This document shows positions 7,204 through 16,303 of a stretch of 31,212 bases of DNA, in pieces (position 1 is the stretch's first letter; each line of letters starts with the position of its first letter). This DNA comes from Galbibacter sp035306585 (GTDB lineage: Bacteria > Bacteroidota > Bacteroidia > Flavobacteriales > Flavobacteriaceae). The stretch lies in assembly GCF_035306585.1 (NCBI RefSeq), contig NZ_DATGNU010000024.1, forward strand, positions 1-31,212, given 5' to 3'. The notes below the pieces were generated by a model. It was given only the letters and a program-made list of their open reading frames with translations. It was not told where the DNA came from and ran no database searches. Both the position numbers and the translations under genes were made by a program.

Positions 7204-10038
7204 ATGAATCAAACTTTAATGTTGAAGCCTATACAGCACGTTTTTATTCTCTTCTTTTTATTTACCCACCTGGTAGTGCCTGCTCAAGACTTCAATCAAA
7301 TTAAAGCGGAGCTTTTCCCACAAACTCACACTATAAATATTCAGCAAGAGTTAGTATACACCAATAGGAGTTTAGATACCCTTAATGAAATCTGGTTATA
7401 CGACTGGAACAATGCTTATGTTGATAAAACCACTCCACTTGCTAAGCGTTTTGCAGAGGAGTTCAATAAGAGCATCCACCTGGCCAGACCACAACAGCGG
7501 GGTTATACAGAAATCATTAGTCTAACAGATCCAAATTATGGGTTCTTGAAATGGAAACGATTAGATGTTCAGGATATTATAAAGGTCCAATTGAACTACC
7601 CTATATATCCCGGTAAGTCCTACCGTCTAAAATTGTCTTATAAAGTGAAATTGCCTAGTGCAGAATTTACGGGTTATGGATTTAATGAATTTAATGATTA
7701 TCGACTTCGTTACTGGTATATAGTACCTGGGATCTACGATGAGAAATGGATGCCCTATAGCAATAAGAATCTCAATGACTTAAATCAATTAGTCAAGGAA
7801 ATATCCATTGAAATGACACTTCCTACTTCTTATGAAATTATCAGTGATCTTGATGTGGCCTCCACTACGACAAAAGGGGATAAAAGGACTATTCTATTAG
7901 AGGGAAGGAATCGAGGGCAGGTTAATCTAAACATCACCAGAACGAATGAATTCAAAACCATTCGAACAAATGATCTTGACCTTATCACAAATTTACAAAG
8001 TAACGATACCCTTGAAGTTAATGACATCCTTTCAGCGCAGCGGATCTTTGCTTTTTTAGAAGATAGACTAGGAGAATACCCTCATCAGAAAATTATGGTA
8101 AGTGAACAGGAGTACCAGCGAAGCCCAAACTATGGTATTAACCAACTACCATCCTTCTTAAGACCTTTTCCCGATAGCTTTCAATATGATTTAAAACTTT
8201 TTAAAATTGCTACCCAAACCTATCTTGACAACACTTTATTTATTGATGATCGAAAGGAACATTGGGTAAAAGAAGGGATTCAGATCTACCTAATGATGGC
8301 CTATATCAATAATTATTACCCCGATATGAAGCTATTAGGTAAATTGTCCAAAATCTGGGGAATACGCAGCTATCACTTTGCTCAAATGGACTTTAATGAT
8401 CAGTATCCGTTACTCTATATGCTCACTGCTAGGAATTATACCGATCAACCACTTAGCACCCCTAGAGATTCATTAATCAAATTCAACGAGCGTATTGCCA
8501 ATCGCTATAAATCTGGAGTAGGTCTCGCCTACCTTAATAGTTATTTAGGTAATCATTATATTGATCGTAAAGTGAAAGAATTTTATCATCTGTATGCGCA
8601 AAAAAACAGCTCTGCTACAGATTTTAAAAACCTACTTACAGAAGAGGCTCCAAAGGATATCAGTTGGTATTTCGATTCGTACGTAAGATCAGAGGATAAA
8701 ATTGATTATAAGATCACTAATTTCCATAAGACAGAAGATTCCGTATATGTCAATATAAAAAATAAAAGAGGTACAAAAGCTCCTATTACACTCTTTGGTA
8801 TGGACAGAAAAGATTCTATATTGTTTAAAACGTGGTATAGTGGGATCGATGAGCGTAAAAGAGTAAAAGTTCCTCGAGAAAATTTAAAACGTCTAGTACT
8901 AAACTATGATCGTATAATTCCAGAGATTAATGAACGTGACAATTGGAAGTCTGTAGATGGATTTCTCTCTACAGATCGTAAATTAAAATTCCAATTTTTC
9001 AAAGATTTCGAGGACCCTTATTACAATCAGATTTTTTACGTACCCGTGTTTAGCTTTAATATCTATGACGGTGTCACCGCAGGGCTTCGGTTTTACAACA
9101 AAACGTTCTTAGCAAAACCTTTTATTTACGATCTTAAGCCTTCCTTTGCCTTTGGAGAAAGTACGCTAGTGGGATCCGGAACTTTCCAATACAGGGATTA
9201 CGTGGAGCACGGTAATATGTATCAGATCGATTACTATCTCTATGGTTCCTCGTTTCACTATGCCCATGGATTACGCTACAGTACCATAACGCCTTCGATT
9301 ACCTTTAAATTCAGAAATAATGACCTAAGGTCAAACGAACGTGAGCTCCTTAATGTACGTTTTGTAAATGTTATAAGGGATGAATCACCAACGATCGATT
9401 CTGACCCAGATTACAGCGTGTTTAACGTAAGATATGCCTACGGAAATAACGGAATTATCGATTTTCGCTCATGGTTTGTTGATTTACAAGTAGCTAGTGA
9501 ATTTTCTAAAATTGCTTTTAATTGGGAGTTTCGAAAACTATTCCCGAGTAACCGTCAGTTAAATCTTAGGTTCTTTGCGGGGAAATTTATTTATAATCAA
9601 ACCAATTCAGATTTTTTCAGTTTTGCACTCGATCGACCTACCGATTACATGTTTGATTATGATTATTTAGGACGCTCTGAGGATAGTGGAATCTTTAGCC
9701 AACAACTCATTATTTCGGAAGGAGGGTTTAAATCCAAATTGTCAACACCTTTTGCCAATGATTGGATTGTCACCACTAATGCGAGTATGAATGTATGGCG
9801 ATGGATCGAGCTATACGGGGATGTAGGAATGATAAAAAACAAATATCATGACGCGCGTTTTGTATATGATTCTGGTATACGGCTTAATCTTGTGACGGAT
9901 TATTTTGAACTATACTTTCCTATTTATTCCAATAATGGTTGGGAAATAGCTCAACCTCAATACGATGAAAAAATCCGTTTCATCGTTACCTTAAGCCCTA
10001 AAACGCTAATTGGCCTTTTTACTAGAAAGTGGTTTTAA
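7204..10038 (+). CDS. Exported protein with degenerate M1-peptidase-like domain and C-terminal outer-membrane barrel
   Basis: A 944-residue protein beginning with a signal peptide (hydrophobic FILFFLFTHLVVPA, cleavage near AQD at about residue 27). Residues 30-600 resemble the M1 aminopeptidase fold, but the zinc motif HExxH is absent: the matching stretch reads ATQTY (336-340). The downstream motif WVKEGIQIY (354-362) keeps the glutamate E357 that would be the third ligand. Without the histidines, zinc catalysis is unlikely. The part after about 620 is rich in alternating aromatic strands (YVPVFSFNIYDGVTAGLRF onward) and ends in KWF; a terminal Phe is the usual outer-membrane beta-barrel signal. 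A peptide-binding or assembly role at the outer membrane is inference. It has no obvious operon partner. Confidence 0.82.
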   Translation: MNQTLMLKPIQHVFILFFLFTHLVVPAQDFNQIKAELFPQTHTINIQQELVYTNRSLDTLNEIWLYDWNNAYVDKTTPLAKRFAEEFNKSIHLARPQQRGYTEIISLTDPNYGFLKWKRLDVQDIIKVQLNYPIYPGKSYRLKLSYKVKLPSAEFTGYGFNEFNDYRLRYWYIVPGIYDEKWMPYSNKNLNDLNQLVKEISIEMTLPTSYEIISDLDVASTTTKGDKRTILLEGRNRGQVNLNITRTNEFKTIRTNDLDLITNLQSNDTLEVNDILSAQRIFAFLEDRLGEYPHQKIMVSEQEYQRSPNYGINQLPSFLRPFPDSFQYDLKLFKIATQTYLDNTLFIDDRKEHWVKEGIQIYLMMAYINNYYPDMKLLGKLSKIWGIRSYHFAQMDFNDQYPLLYMLTARNYTDQPLSTPRDSLIKFNERIANRYKSGVGLAYLNSYLGNHYIDRKVKEFYHLYAQKNSSATDFKNLLTEEAPKDISWYFDSYVRSEDKIDYKITNFHKTEDSVYVNIKNKRGTKAPITLFGMDRKDSILFKTWYSGIDERKRVKVPRENLKRLVLNYDRIIPEINERDNWKSVDGFLSTDRKLKFQFFKDFEDPYYNQIFYVPVFSFNIYDGVTAGLRFYNKTFLAKPFIYDLKPSFAFGESTLVGSGTFQYRDYVEHGNMYQIDYYLYGSSFHYAHGLRYSTITPSITFKFRNNDLRSNERELLNVRFVNVIRDESPTIDSDPDYSVFNVRYAYGNNGIIDFRSWFVDLQVASEFSKIAFNWEFRKLFPSNRQLNLRFFAGKFIYNQTNSDFFSFALDRPTDYMFDYDYLGRSEDSGIFSQQLIISEGGFKSKLSTPFANDWIVTTNASMNVWRWIELYGDVGMIKNKYHDARFVYDSGIRLNLVTDYFELYFPIYSNNGWEIAQPQYDEKIRFIVTLSPKTLIGLFTRKWF

Positions 10039-10206
10039 GAAAAAGCCAATGATAAGTTTTATTTCTTACTACACGGTTGTAGTTGTTTTTATAAAATAAT
10101 GAAAATTATTCAGTAAATCGATTATTTTTTAATTATATTTTAAAGAATCGCCAATTGATTAAGATATTTGTGGATTATTGTTAATAATCGCTCATTTTTT
10201 TTAATT

Positions 10207-10235
10207 GCATAACCGATTCTTTTTACCTACTTTTG
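10207..10235 (+). promoter_or_regulatory. Promoter of the fused E1 gene
   Basis: TACTTTTG at 10228-10235 matches the Bacteroidota -7 consensus TAnnTTTG. A TTG at 10205-10207 lies 20 bases upstream as a plausible -33 element. Transcription would begin near 10241, giving a leader of about 16 bases. Confidence 0.55.
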
Positions 10236-10257
10236 CGTTGGTTAGATTTAATTTTTT

Positions 10258-12669
10258 ATGCAAGCTACATCGTTTACTAAAGAAGATATTTCATTTGAAG
10301 ATTTTAAAAGTCAAATTCTCAATGACTACAAAATTGCTCTAATTAGCCGTGAGTGTAGTTTATTGGGAAGACGTGAGGTTTTAACCGGAAAGGCCAAATT
10401 CGGAATATTTGGCGATGGTAAAGAATTGCCTCAATTAGCCATGGCAAAAGCTTTTAAAAATGGTGATTTTAGAAGTGGCTACTATCGCGACCAGACTTTT
10501 ATGATGGCCATCGGTGAACTTACTATAAAAAACTTTTTTGCTGGATTGTATGCTCATACGGATATTGAAAAAGAACCCATGAGTGCCGGCAGGCAGATGG
10601 GCGGACATTTTCTTACCAGAAGTAACAATGCCGACGGTAGTTGGCTGGATTTAACCAAACAAAAAAACAGTGCCGCTGACATCTCCACCACTGGTGGACA
10701 GATGCCAAGATTACTTGGACTCGCACAAGCTTCTAAAATATATAGAGAAGCAAAGGATATCGATAGCGATGGCTTTTCAATAAATGGAAATGAAATTGCC
10801 TGGGGAACCATAGGTAATGCCAGTACCAGTGAAGGAATTTTCTTTGAAACAGTCAATGCCGCTGGGGTTATGCAAGTTCCTATGGTGATAAGTATATGGG
10901 ACGATGATTATGGTATTTCTGTACATGCAAAGCACCAAACTACCAAGGAAAATATTGGTGAAATTCTCAAAGGATTCCAAAGAACGGAAACAGAGAAGGG
11001 CTTTGAAATTATCGTGGTAAACGGTTGGGACTATGTTGAATTAACCAAAGCCTATTCTAAGGCAGAGACCATCGCAAGAAAAGAACATGTTCCCGTAATT
11101 ATTCATGTAAAAGAACTTACACAACCGCAAGGGCATTCAACCTCAGGATCTCATGAGCGTTATAAATCCAAGCAGCGCTTGGACTGGGAAAAAGAATATG
11201 ACTGTAATAGTCAATTCAGATCCTGGATCGTTGCTAATAACTTTGCTACTACCCAAGAGTTAGAAATCATTGAAAAACAGGTTAAAAAGGATGTACGTGA
11301 TGGAAAAAAAGAAGCTTGGTTAGAGTTCATCACCCCTATTAGGGAACAAAAGAAGGTGGTTGTGAAATTGCTAGCAGCGTTATCCGCCTCTAGCGAGAAC
11401 AAAAGTCTCATCGACAAAATAAAAAACGATCTGATTGCCTTGGACGATCCTACCAAACGTCAGATTTTAGGATCAGCGAGAAAAGCATTAAGGCATGTCC
11501 TTGGGGAGAATTCTAAAGAAAAAACAGCTTTAATCCAATGGATTGATAGCTTCTACGCCAAAACACAACCAGAATACAGTTCCCATCTTTATAGTGAGAC
11601 CAAAAACAATGCTGTAAATGTGGCAGCGGTAGCACCACGTTATGGGAATAATCCTGAGCAAGTAGATGGAAGAATAGTCCTTAGAGATAATTTTGACAAG
11701 CTGTTTGCCAATTATAAGAATGCTTTAGTTTTTGGGGAAGATAGCGGAAAAATTGGAGATGTAAATCAAGGGTTAGATGGGCTGCAAGAAAAATATGGTG
11801 AACTACGCATAGCGGACACTGGAATCAGAGAAGCCTCTATCGTTGGTCAAGGAATTGGACTTGCGATGAGAGGTCTGCGACCTATAGCTGAGATTCAATA
11901 TTTGGATTATATCTTATATGCACTTTATGTACTAAGTGATGATTTATCTACCTTGTTATATCGTACAGTAGGTAAGCAAAAGGCACCGGTTATTATTCGA
12001 ACGCGTGGACACCGCTTGGAGGGTATTTGGCATGCGGGATCACCTATGGGTGGATTGATTCATTTATTAAGGGGAATGTATATCCTTGCCCCAAGGAACA
12101 TGACTAAAGCCGCTGGGTTTTATAACACCCTAATGGAGAGCGACGAGCCTGCACTAATTATAGAAAGTCTTAATGGGTACCGTTTAAAAGAACCTCTTCC
12201 CGAAAATATCGGGGAATTCAGAGAGCCGATAGGAGTTGTCGAAACATTAAAAACGGGAAAAGATATCACCGTTGTTTCTTATGGTTCAACTCTTAGAATT
12301 GTAGAACAAGTAGCCAAAGAGCTTCTAGAGGTTGACATCGATATTGAACTCATTGATGCTCAAAGCTTACTTCCTTTTGATATTGAACATCATACGGTGC
12401 AAAGTTTAAAAAAGACGAATCGCCTGTTAATTGTGGATGAAGACGTTCCTGGTGGGTGTTCAGCCTATTTACTTCAAGAAATTATTGAAAATCAAGGAGG
12501 TTATAAATACCTGGACAGTCCACCTCAAACGCTTACTTCGAAAGCTCATAGGCCTGCATATGCAAGTGATGGAGATTACTTCTCTAAGCCCAATGCTGAG
12601 GATATATTTGAAAAGATATATGCCATTATGCATGAGTCAAATCCAAGTAAATATCCAAAATTGCGATAA
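10258..12669 (+). CDS. 2-oxoacid (branched-chain type) dehydrogenase E1, fused alpha and beta subunits
   Basis: This thiamine-diphosphate enzyme decarboxylates a 2-oxoacid and loads the acyl group on a lipoyl E2 carrier. Alpha and beta subunits, usually separate, are one chain of 803 residues: alpha-like at about 20-380 and beta-like from about 465 (VFGEDSGKIGDVNQGLDGL, then GLRPIAEIQYLDYI, with a C-terminal transketolase domain ending AHRPAYASDGDYFSKP). The cofactor loop is unusual: GNASTSEG (186-193) replaces the common GDG/GEG, and DDDYGIS (215-221) replaces NNGYAIS, so the two magnesium-ligand positions have apparently exchanged residue types. Proteins like this are often called branched-chain E1 in flavobacteria. 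The E3 at 29368 is a plausible partner; no E2 gene is in the window. The exact substrate is unknown. Confidence 0.88.
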   Translation: MQATSFTKEDISFEDFKSQILNDYKIALISRECSLLGRREVLTGKAKFGIFGDGKELPQLAMAKAFKNGDFRSGYYRDQTFMMAIGELTIKNFFAGLYAHTDIEKEPMSAGRQMGGHFLTRSNNADGSWLDLTKQKNSAADISTTGGQMPRLLGLAQASKIYREAKDIDSDGFSINGNEIAWGTIGNASTSEGIFFETVNAAGVMQVPMVISIWDDDYGISVHAKHQTTKENIGEILKGFQRTETEKGFEIIVVNGWDYVELTKAYSKAETIARKEHVPVIIHVKELTQPQGHSTSGSHERYKSKQRLDWEKEYDCNSQFRSWIVANNFATTQELEIIEKQVKKDVRDGKKEAWLEFITPIREQKKVVVKLLAALSASSENKSLIDKIKNDLIALDDPTKRQILGSARKALRHVLGENSKEKTALIQWIDSFYAKTQPEYSSHLYSETKNNAVNVAAVAPRYGNNPEQVDGRIVLRDNFDKLFANYKNALVFGEDSGKIGDVNQGLDGLQEKYGELRIADTGIREASIVGQGIGLAMRGLRPIAEIQYLDYILYALYVLSDDLSTLLYRTVGKQKAPVIIRTRGHRLEGIWHAGSPMGGLIHLLRGMYILAPRNMTKAAGFYNTLMESDEPALIIESLNGYRLKEPLPENIGEFREPIGVVETLKTGKDITVVSYGSTLRIVEQVAKELLEVDIDIELIDAQSLLPFDIEHHTVQSLKKTNRLLIVDEDVPGGCSAYLLQEIIENQGGYKYLDSPPQTLTSKAHRPAYASDGDYFSKPNAEDIFEKIYAIMHESNPSKYPKLR

Positions 12670-12711
12670 ATAAATAATAGTCAGGGCGGCCTTTAATAAA
12701 AATCTCAGGTT

Positions 12712-13722
12712 TTAGTAGGAATTAAAAATGGACAGTTGTAATTCTTTTAGTAAGTCTTCTTGAGTCATATTGGTGGCTCCTACTCCTTTACCTTTCATAT
12801 CGAGTTGGCGTAATTTAGAAACTATTTGACTACACCGCTTCATAGGATAATTTCTTGCTGCAGTTTGGTATTCAGGAACAAAATAAGGGTTTACCCTAAG
12901 TGCTGAAGCTACTGCAGATCTTGATTGATCCTTTAACCCGTGGTATTGCAATAACTGCGCAAAGAAGCTATACAATAAGGAAACTGTAACCACAAATGGA
13001 TTGTCTTTTGGGTTTTGAGAAAAATACTGAATAATTTTTGCCGCTTTAACCACATCCCGCTCCCCTATAGCTTTGCGTAGTTCGAAATTATTAAATTCCT
13101 TACTGATTCCTATATTTTCTTCAATATGGCTAGGTGTAATCTCAGTTCCCTTTGGGATAACTATTTGTAGCTTTTCTAATTCTTTGCTAATTCGACTAAG
13201 ATCATTTCCTAGAAACTCCACGAGCATTTGAGCCGCCTTTGGAGCAATTTGATAATTTTTTCCGCTGAGAATTCGTCGAATCCATTCAGCTACTTGGTTT
13301 TCATATAGTTTTTTACTCTCAAAAATATAGCCATTCTTTGCGATGGCTTTATAGGCTTTTTTACGTTTGTCTAACTTTTTGTGTTTATAACAGAAAACCA
13401 GTACTGTGGAAGGTTGCGGATTTAGTGCATAGGATTCAATTTGATCAATGACTCTAGAGAGATGCTGGGCTTCTTTAACGATGATCACCTGCCGTTCTGC
13501 CATCATTGGATATCGCTTTGCACTTGAGGTGATGGTCTCCATGCTCACATCTTTACCATACATAACCATTTGGTTAAATCCTTTTTCCTGTTCGTTCAAT
13601 ATAGATTGCTCCATGAACTCCGCTATCTTGTCAATGTAGTACGGCTCCTCACCCATTAAAAAGTAAATAGGTTTTATCTCGCCAGCCTTTATCTGCGCCA
13701 CTATTTTGACAACTTCATCCAT
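12712..13722 (-). CDS. holA: DNA polymerase III subunit delta
   Basis: HolA is the clamp-loader subunit that opens the beta sliding clamp. The 336-residue product has the expected N-terminal AAA-like domain starting IKPIYFLMGEEPYYIDKIAEFM (degenerate P-loop, as in the family), the VIIVKEAQHL strand near 78-87, and a helical lid and collar domain containing LVEFLGNDLSRISKELEKLQI, which is typical of bacterial delta subunits. The start is the ATG at 13722, 54 bases from the divergent gene at 13777. The gene is convergent with the E1 gene, with only 42 bases between stop codons and no strong hairpin there. Confidence 0.9.
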   Translation of the reverse strand: MDEVVKIVAQIKAGEIKPIYFLMGEEPYYIDKIAEFMEQSILNEQEKGFNQMVMYGKDVSMETITSSAKRYPMMAERQVIIVKEAQHLSRVIDQIESYALNPQPSTVLVFCYKHKKLDKRKKAYKAIAKNGYIFESKKLYENQVAEWIRRILSGKNYQIAPKAAQMLVEFLGNDLSRISKELEKLQIVIPKGTEITPSHIEENIGISKEFNNFELRKAIGERDVVKAAKIIQYFSQNPKDNPFVVTVSLLYSFFAQLLQYHGLKDQSRSAVASALRVNPYFVPEYQTAARNYPMKRCSQIVSKLRQLDMKGKGVGATNMTQEDLLKELQLSIFNSY

Positions 13723-13776
13723 TTTGTTTTGAGCCTAAATTTAATTAATCCATGAATTAATCTGATATTTGCTAAT

Positions 13777-14223
13777 ATGCAACAGTTATCATTTCCATCA
13801 TATGAGTTTCGTTTCAAAAATAGCAAAAATAAAGTCTATATTTTTGATGAGATTCGGAAAAAGTTTATTCTTCTCCAACCAGAGGAGTGGGTGCGTCAAC
13901 ACGTGGTTAAATACCTAATCCATCAAAAGAATTACCCTTTATCCTTAATAAATGTAGAGAAGGTGCTCACTGTGAATGGTTTGAAAAAACGCTACGATAT
14001 CATTGTTTATAATTCTGATGGAAGTATTGAATTAATCGTAGAGTGTAAAGCTCCAACCATCTCCATTTCCCAAGCAACTTTTGACCAAATTGCACGATAT
14101 AATAGTGCGTTACATGGGAATTTTCTAATGGTGACCAACGGCCTCGAACATTATTATTGTAAAATGGATTATGAAAAAGAAAAGTATATCTTTCTAAAGG
14201 AAATCCCACCATATATGCTTTAA
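13777..14223 (+). CDS. Small protein with HsdR-type N-terminal nuclease domain
   Basis: A 148-residue protein consisting of little more than the domain found at the N-terminus of type I restriction endonucleases (HSDR_N_2 type). The PD-(D/E)xK nuclease residues are visible: D74 in KRYDIIVYN and E89-x-K91 in LIVECKAP, followed by the conserved FDQIARYN. There is no helicase domain, no HsdM and no HsdS gene nearby, so this is not a type I restriction enzyme. It is divergent from holA, 54 bases apart, an arrangement I recall from other flavobacteria that suggests a replication or repair role, but that is inference. It could cleave or only bind DNA. Confidence 0.82.
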   Translation: MQQLSFPSYEFRFKNSKNKVYIFDEIRKKFILLQPEEWVRQHVVKYLIHQKNYPLSLINVEKVLTVNGLKKRYDIIVYNSDGSIELIVECKAPTISISQATFDQIARYNSALHGNFLMVTNGLEHYYCKMDYEKEKYIFLKEIPPYML

Positions 14224-14262
14224 TTTGCAGGCATGTATAAAATATGTAATTAAAAGTTACCA

Positions 14263-15273
14263 ATGGAAGTAGCAGTAGTTATTCTGAATTGGAATGGAAA
14301 AGAGTTATTAGAGAAATTTTTGCCCTCTGTGGTGGAACATTCCAATAAGGCTTCCATTTATGTGGCAGATAATGCATCGGATGATCAGTCGGTGGAATTT
14401 TTAAAAAGCCACTATCCTGAAGTAACCATTATTGAAAACGTCACAAATGGAGGGTTTGCTAAAGGGTATAACGATGCACTTGTCCACGTAAAGGAGCCTA
14501 TATATTGTCTTTTGAATTCAGATGTAGAAGTTACCTCCAATTGGATCGATCCCATTGTTGCCCTTTTTAAGAATAATCCATCGATTGCTATTGCTCAGCC
14601 TAAAATCATGGATTATAATAACAAGACTCATTTTGAGTATGCTGGTGCTGCTGGAGGATACTTAGATCGTCTTGGGTATCCCTTTTGTAGAGGACGTGTG
14701 TTTCAAACTTTAGAACAAGACAATGGACAATACAACGACACCACTGAAATATTCTGGGCAACGGGCGCGTGCATGTTCATTAGAAACGAGGTTTTTCAAA
14801 GCTTAGGAGGGTTTGATGAGGATTTCTTTGCACACCAGGAAGAAATTGACTTGTGTTGGAGGGCTCATAATCATGGATATAAAGTGTATTATACCTCTGA
14901 ATCCCATGTGTATCATGTAGGCGGTGCAACCCTTGCGAACATGAATCCAAAAAAAACATTTTTAAACTTTCGAAACTCCCTTTTCTCCATTACCAAAAAT
15001 CTTCCAAAACGCAAAGTATTCCCGATAATATTAGCCCGATTATTTTTAGATGGAATCGCTGGAATTCGCTTTCTTTTTCAATTTAAATTATTACATTTAT
15101 GGGCAATAATAAAGGCGCACTTTAGTTATTACTATAATTTCAATAAAACCTTTAAAAAGAGAGGTTTCATTGAAAAGGATATAAAGTATTATGAGGGTAA
15201 TTCTATCGTTTTAGGTTATTTTGTCAAGGGAAAACGACATTTTAGTCAATATACCAGAAAACATTCCGTATAA
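14263..15273 (+). CDS. Family 2 glycosyltransferase
   Basis: A GT-A fold transferase that uses a nucleotide-sugar donor. The N-terminus VAVVILNWNGKELLEKFL, the ADNASDDQSVEFL strand (about 36-48), the metal-binding region LLNSDVEV (about 87-94) and the acceptor-side motif HQEEIDLCWRAHNHGY (about 201-216) are all standard for GT2 rhamnosyl- and related transferases. The C-terminal 90 residues are basic with hydrophobic helices (PIILARLFLDGIAGIRFLF, LLHLWAIIKAHF) that could rest on the inner membrane. At 336 residues the length is usual. It starts 39 bases after the HsdR-N gene and could share its transcript. It is not in a polysaccharide cluster, so the acceptor is unknown. Confidence 0.9.
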   Translation: MEVAVVILNWNGKELLEKFLPSVVEHSNKASIYVADNASDDQSVEFLKSHYPEVTIIENVTNGGFAKGYNDALVHVKEPIYCLLNSDVEVTSNWIDPIVALFKNNPSIAIAQPKIMDYNNKTHFEYAGAAGGYLDRLGYPFCRGRVFQTLEQDNGQYNDTTEIFWATGACMFIRNEVFQSLGGFDEDFFAHQEEIDLCWRAHNHGYKVYYTSESHVYHVGGATLANMNPKKTFLNFRNSLFSITKNLPKRKVFPIILARLFLDGIAGIRFLFQFKLLHLWAIIKAHFSYYYNFNKTFKKRGFIEKDIKYYEGNSIVLGYFVKGKRHFSQYTRKHSV

Positions 15274-15340
15274 AATCGGTGTTATTACTGATTTAAGAGA
15301 AAATTAACTAAAAACGAAGAACAAACATGCGCTTTTTATC

Positions 15341-15348
15341 TATTTTTG
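15341..15348 (+). promoter_or_regulatory. -7 box of the OmpA-family lipoprotein promoter
   Basis: TATTTTTG fits TAnnTTTG and lies 40 bases before the ATG at 15389. No clear -33 element is visible at the normal spacing. Confidence 0.4.
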
Positions 15349-15388
15349 TGTAAAATTGTTAAAACGTTAATTAAGTAAAATCATAATC

Positions 15389-16228
15389 ATGAAACAAATT
15401 TTATTATTTGGGGCAGCAGCTGCAATTTTTCTATCTTCCTGTGTATCTTCTAAGAAGTACGCGGAACTACAAACTAAGCAGAAGCAAACCGAAGACTTAT
15501 TAAACTCTGCAACTGTAAAGCTTAATACATGTTTAGAAGAGAAAGATAACTATAAATCTCAGTTGGACGTTCTTCGAAAAAGCAACCAAGATCTGATAAA
15601 TAACATGGGTAACCTTACTACCCTTACTGCTAAAGGTGCCGATAACTTAGAGAAGTCATTAGAAAGCCTTAGAGAGAAAGATTTAACGATCCGCAAATTG
15701 CAGGATGCTGTAACTAGGAGAGACTCTGTTAACCTTGCTCTAGTACAAAGCTTAAAAGGAGTTTTGGGTAACCTTGATGATGAGGATATCAATATTAGCG
15801 TTGAAAAAGGAGTGGTTTATGTAAACATCTCTGATAAATTATTGTTCTCAAGTGGTAGTACCACTGTATCAGCAAGAGCTAAAGAAGTGTTAGGTAAAGT
15901 TGCAACTGTTGTGAAAAACAAACCTGACTTTGAATTTATGGTTGAAGGTCATACGGATACTGTGCCAATTCATACTGCTAGAATGAGTGATAACTGGGAT
16001 TTAAGTGTTCTAAGAGCAACTTCAGTTGTTAGGATTCTTCAAAATGATTTCGGAGTATCACCAGCTAGAATGACCGCTGCAGGTAGAAGTCAGTACATCC
16101 CAGTAGCTTCTAACGACACCAAAGAAGGAAGAGCTAAAAACAGAAGAACAAGAATCGTAATTCTTCCTAAATTGGATCAGTTCTATAGCATGATCGAAGA
16201 AGGAATGAAAGACCCAGAAATTAACTAA
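15389..16228 (+). CDS. OmpA-family peptidoglycan-binding lipoprotein
   Basis: A 279-residue lipoprotein. The N-terminal MKQILLFGAAAAIFLSSC is a lipoprotein signal with the lipobox cysteine at 18. Residues of about 22-115 form a charged, probably coiled-coil spacer (KYAELQTKQKQTEDLL onward). The C-terminal OmpA domain, about 130-260, includes LLFSSGSTTVS, EFMVEGHTDTVPI (with the peptidoglycan-binding Asp and nearby Arg in NRRTRIVI), LSVLRATSVVRIL and MTAAGRSQYIPVASN. Such proteins tether the outer membrane to the cell wall. Strong flavobacterial -7 box and terminator signals flank the gene, so it appears to be a single transcription unit. Confidence 0.92.
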   Translation: MKQILLFGAAAAIFLSSCVSSKKYAELQTKQKQTEDLLNSATVKLNTCLEEKDNYKSQLDVLRKSNQDLINNMGNLTTLTAKGADNLEKSLESLREKDLTIRKLQDAVTRRDSVNLALVQSLKGVLGNLDDEDINISVEKGVVYVNISDKLLFSSGSTTVSARAKEVLGKVATVVKNKPDFEFMVEGHTDTVPIHTARMSDNWDLSVLRATSVVRILQNDFGVSPARMTAAGRSQYIPVASNDTKEGRAKNRRTRIVILPKLDQFYSMIEEGMKDPEIN

Positions 16229-16272
16229 TTGTATTTCGCAATACTCTCAGTTAAGAGATAAATTATATTTTT

Positions 16273-16303
16273 AAAAAGCTGTCTATTTAGACAGCTTTTT
16301 TTT
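16273..16303 (+). terminator. Strong intrinsic terminator of the OmpA-family gene
   Basis: AAAAAGCTGTCT (16273-16284) pairs perfectly with AGACAGCTTTTT (16289-16300) around a four-base loop, and the T-run continues to 16303. It lies 45 bases after the stop codon. Confidence 0.88.

Noticed and set aside
10554..10856. Open frame of 100 codons on the minus strand inside the E1 gene
   Set aside because: It overlaps a conserved domain on the opposite strand and has no recognisable feature of its own.
13777..14223. A type I restriction-modification system
   Set aside because: Only the HsdR N-terminal domain is present; there is no helicase part, HsdM or HsdS in the window.
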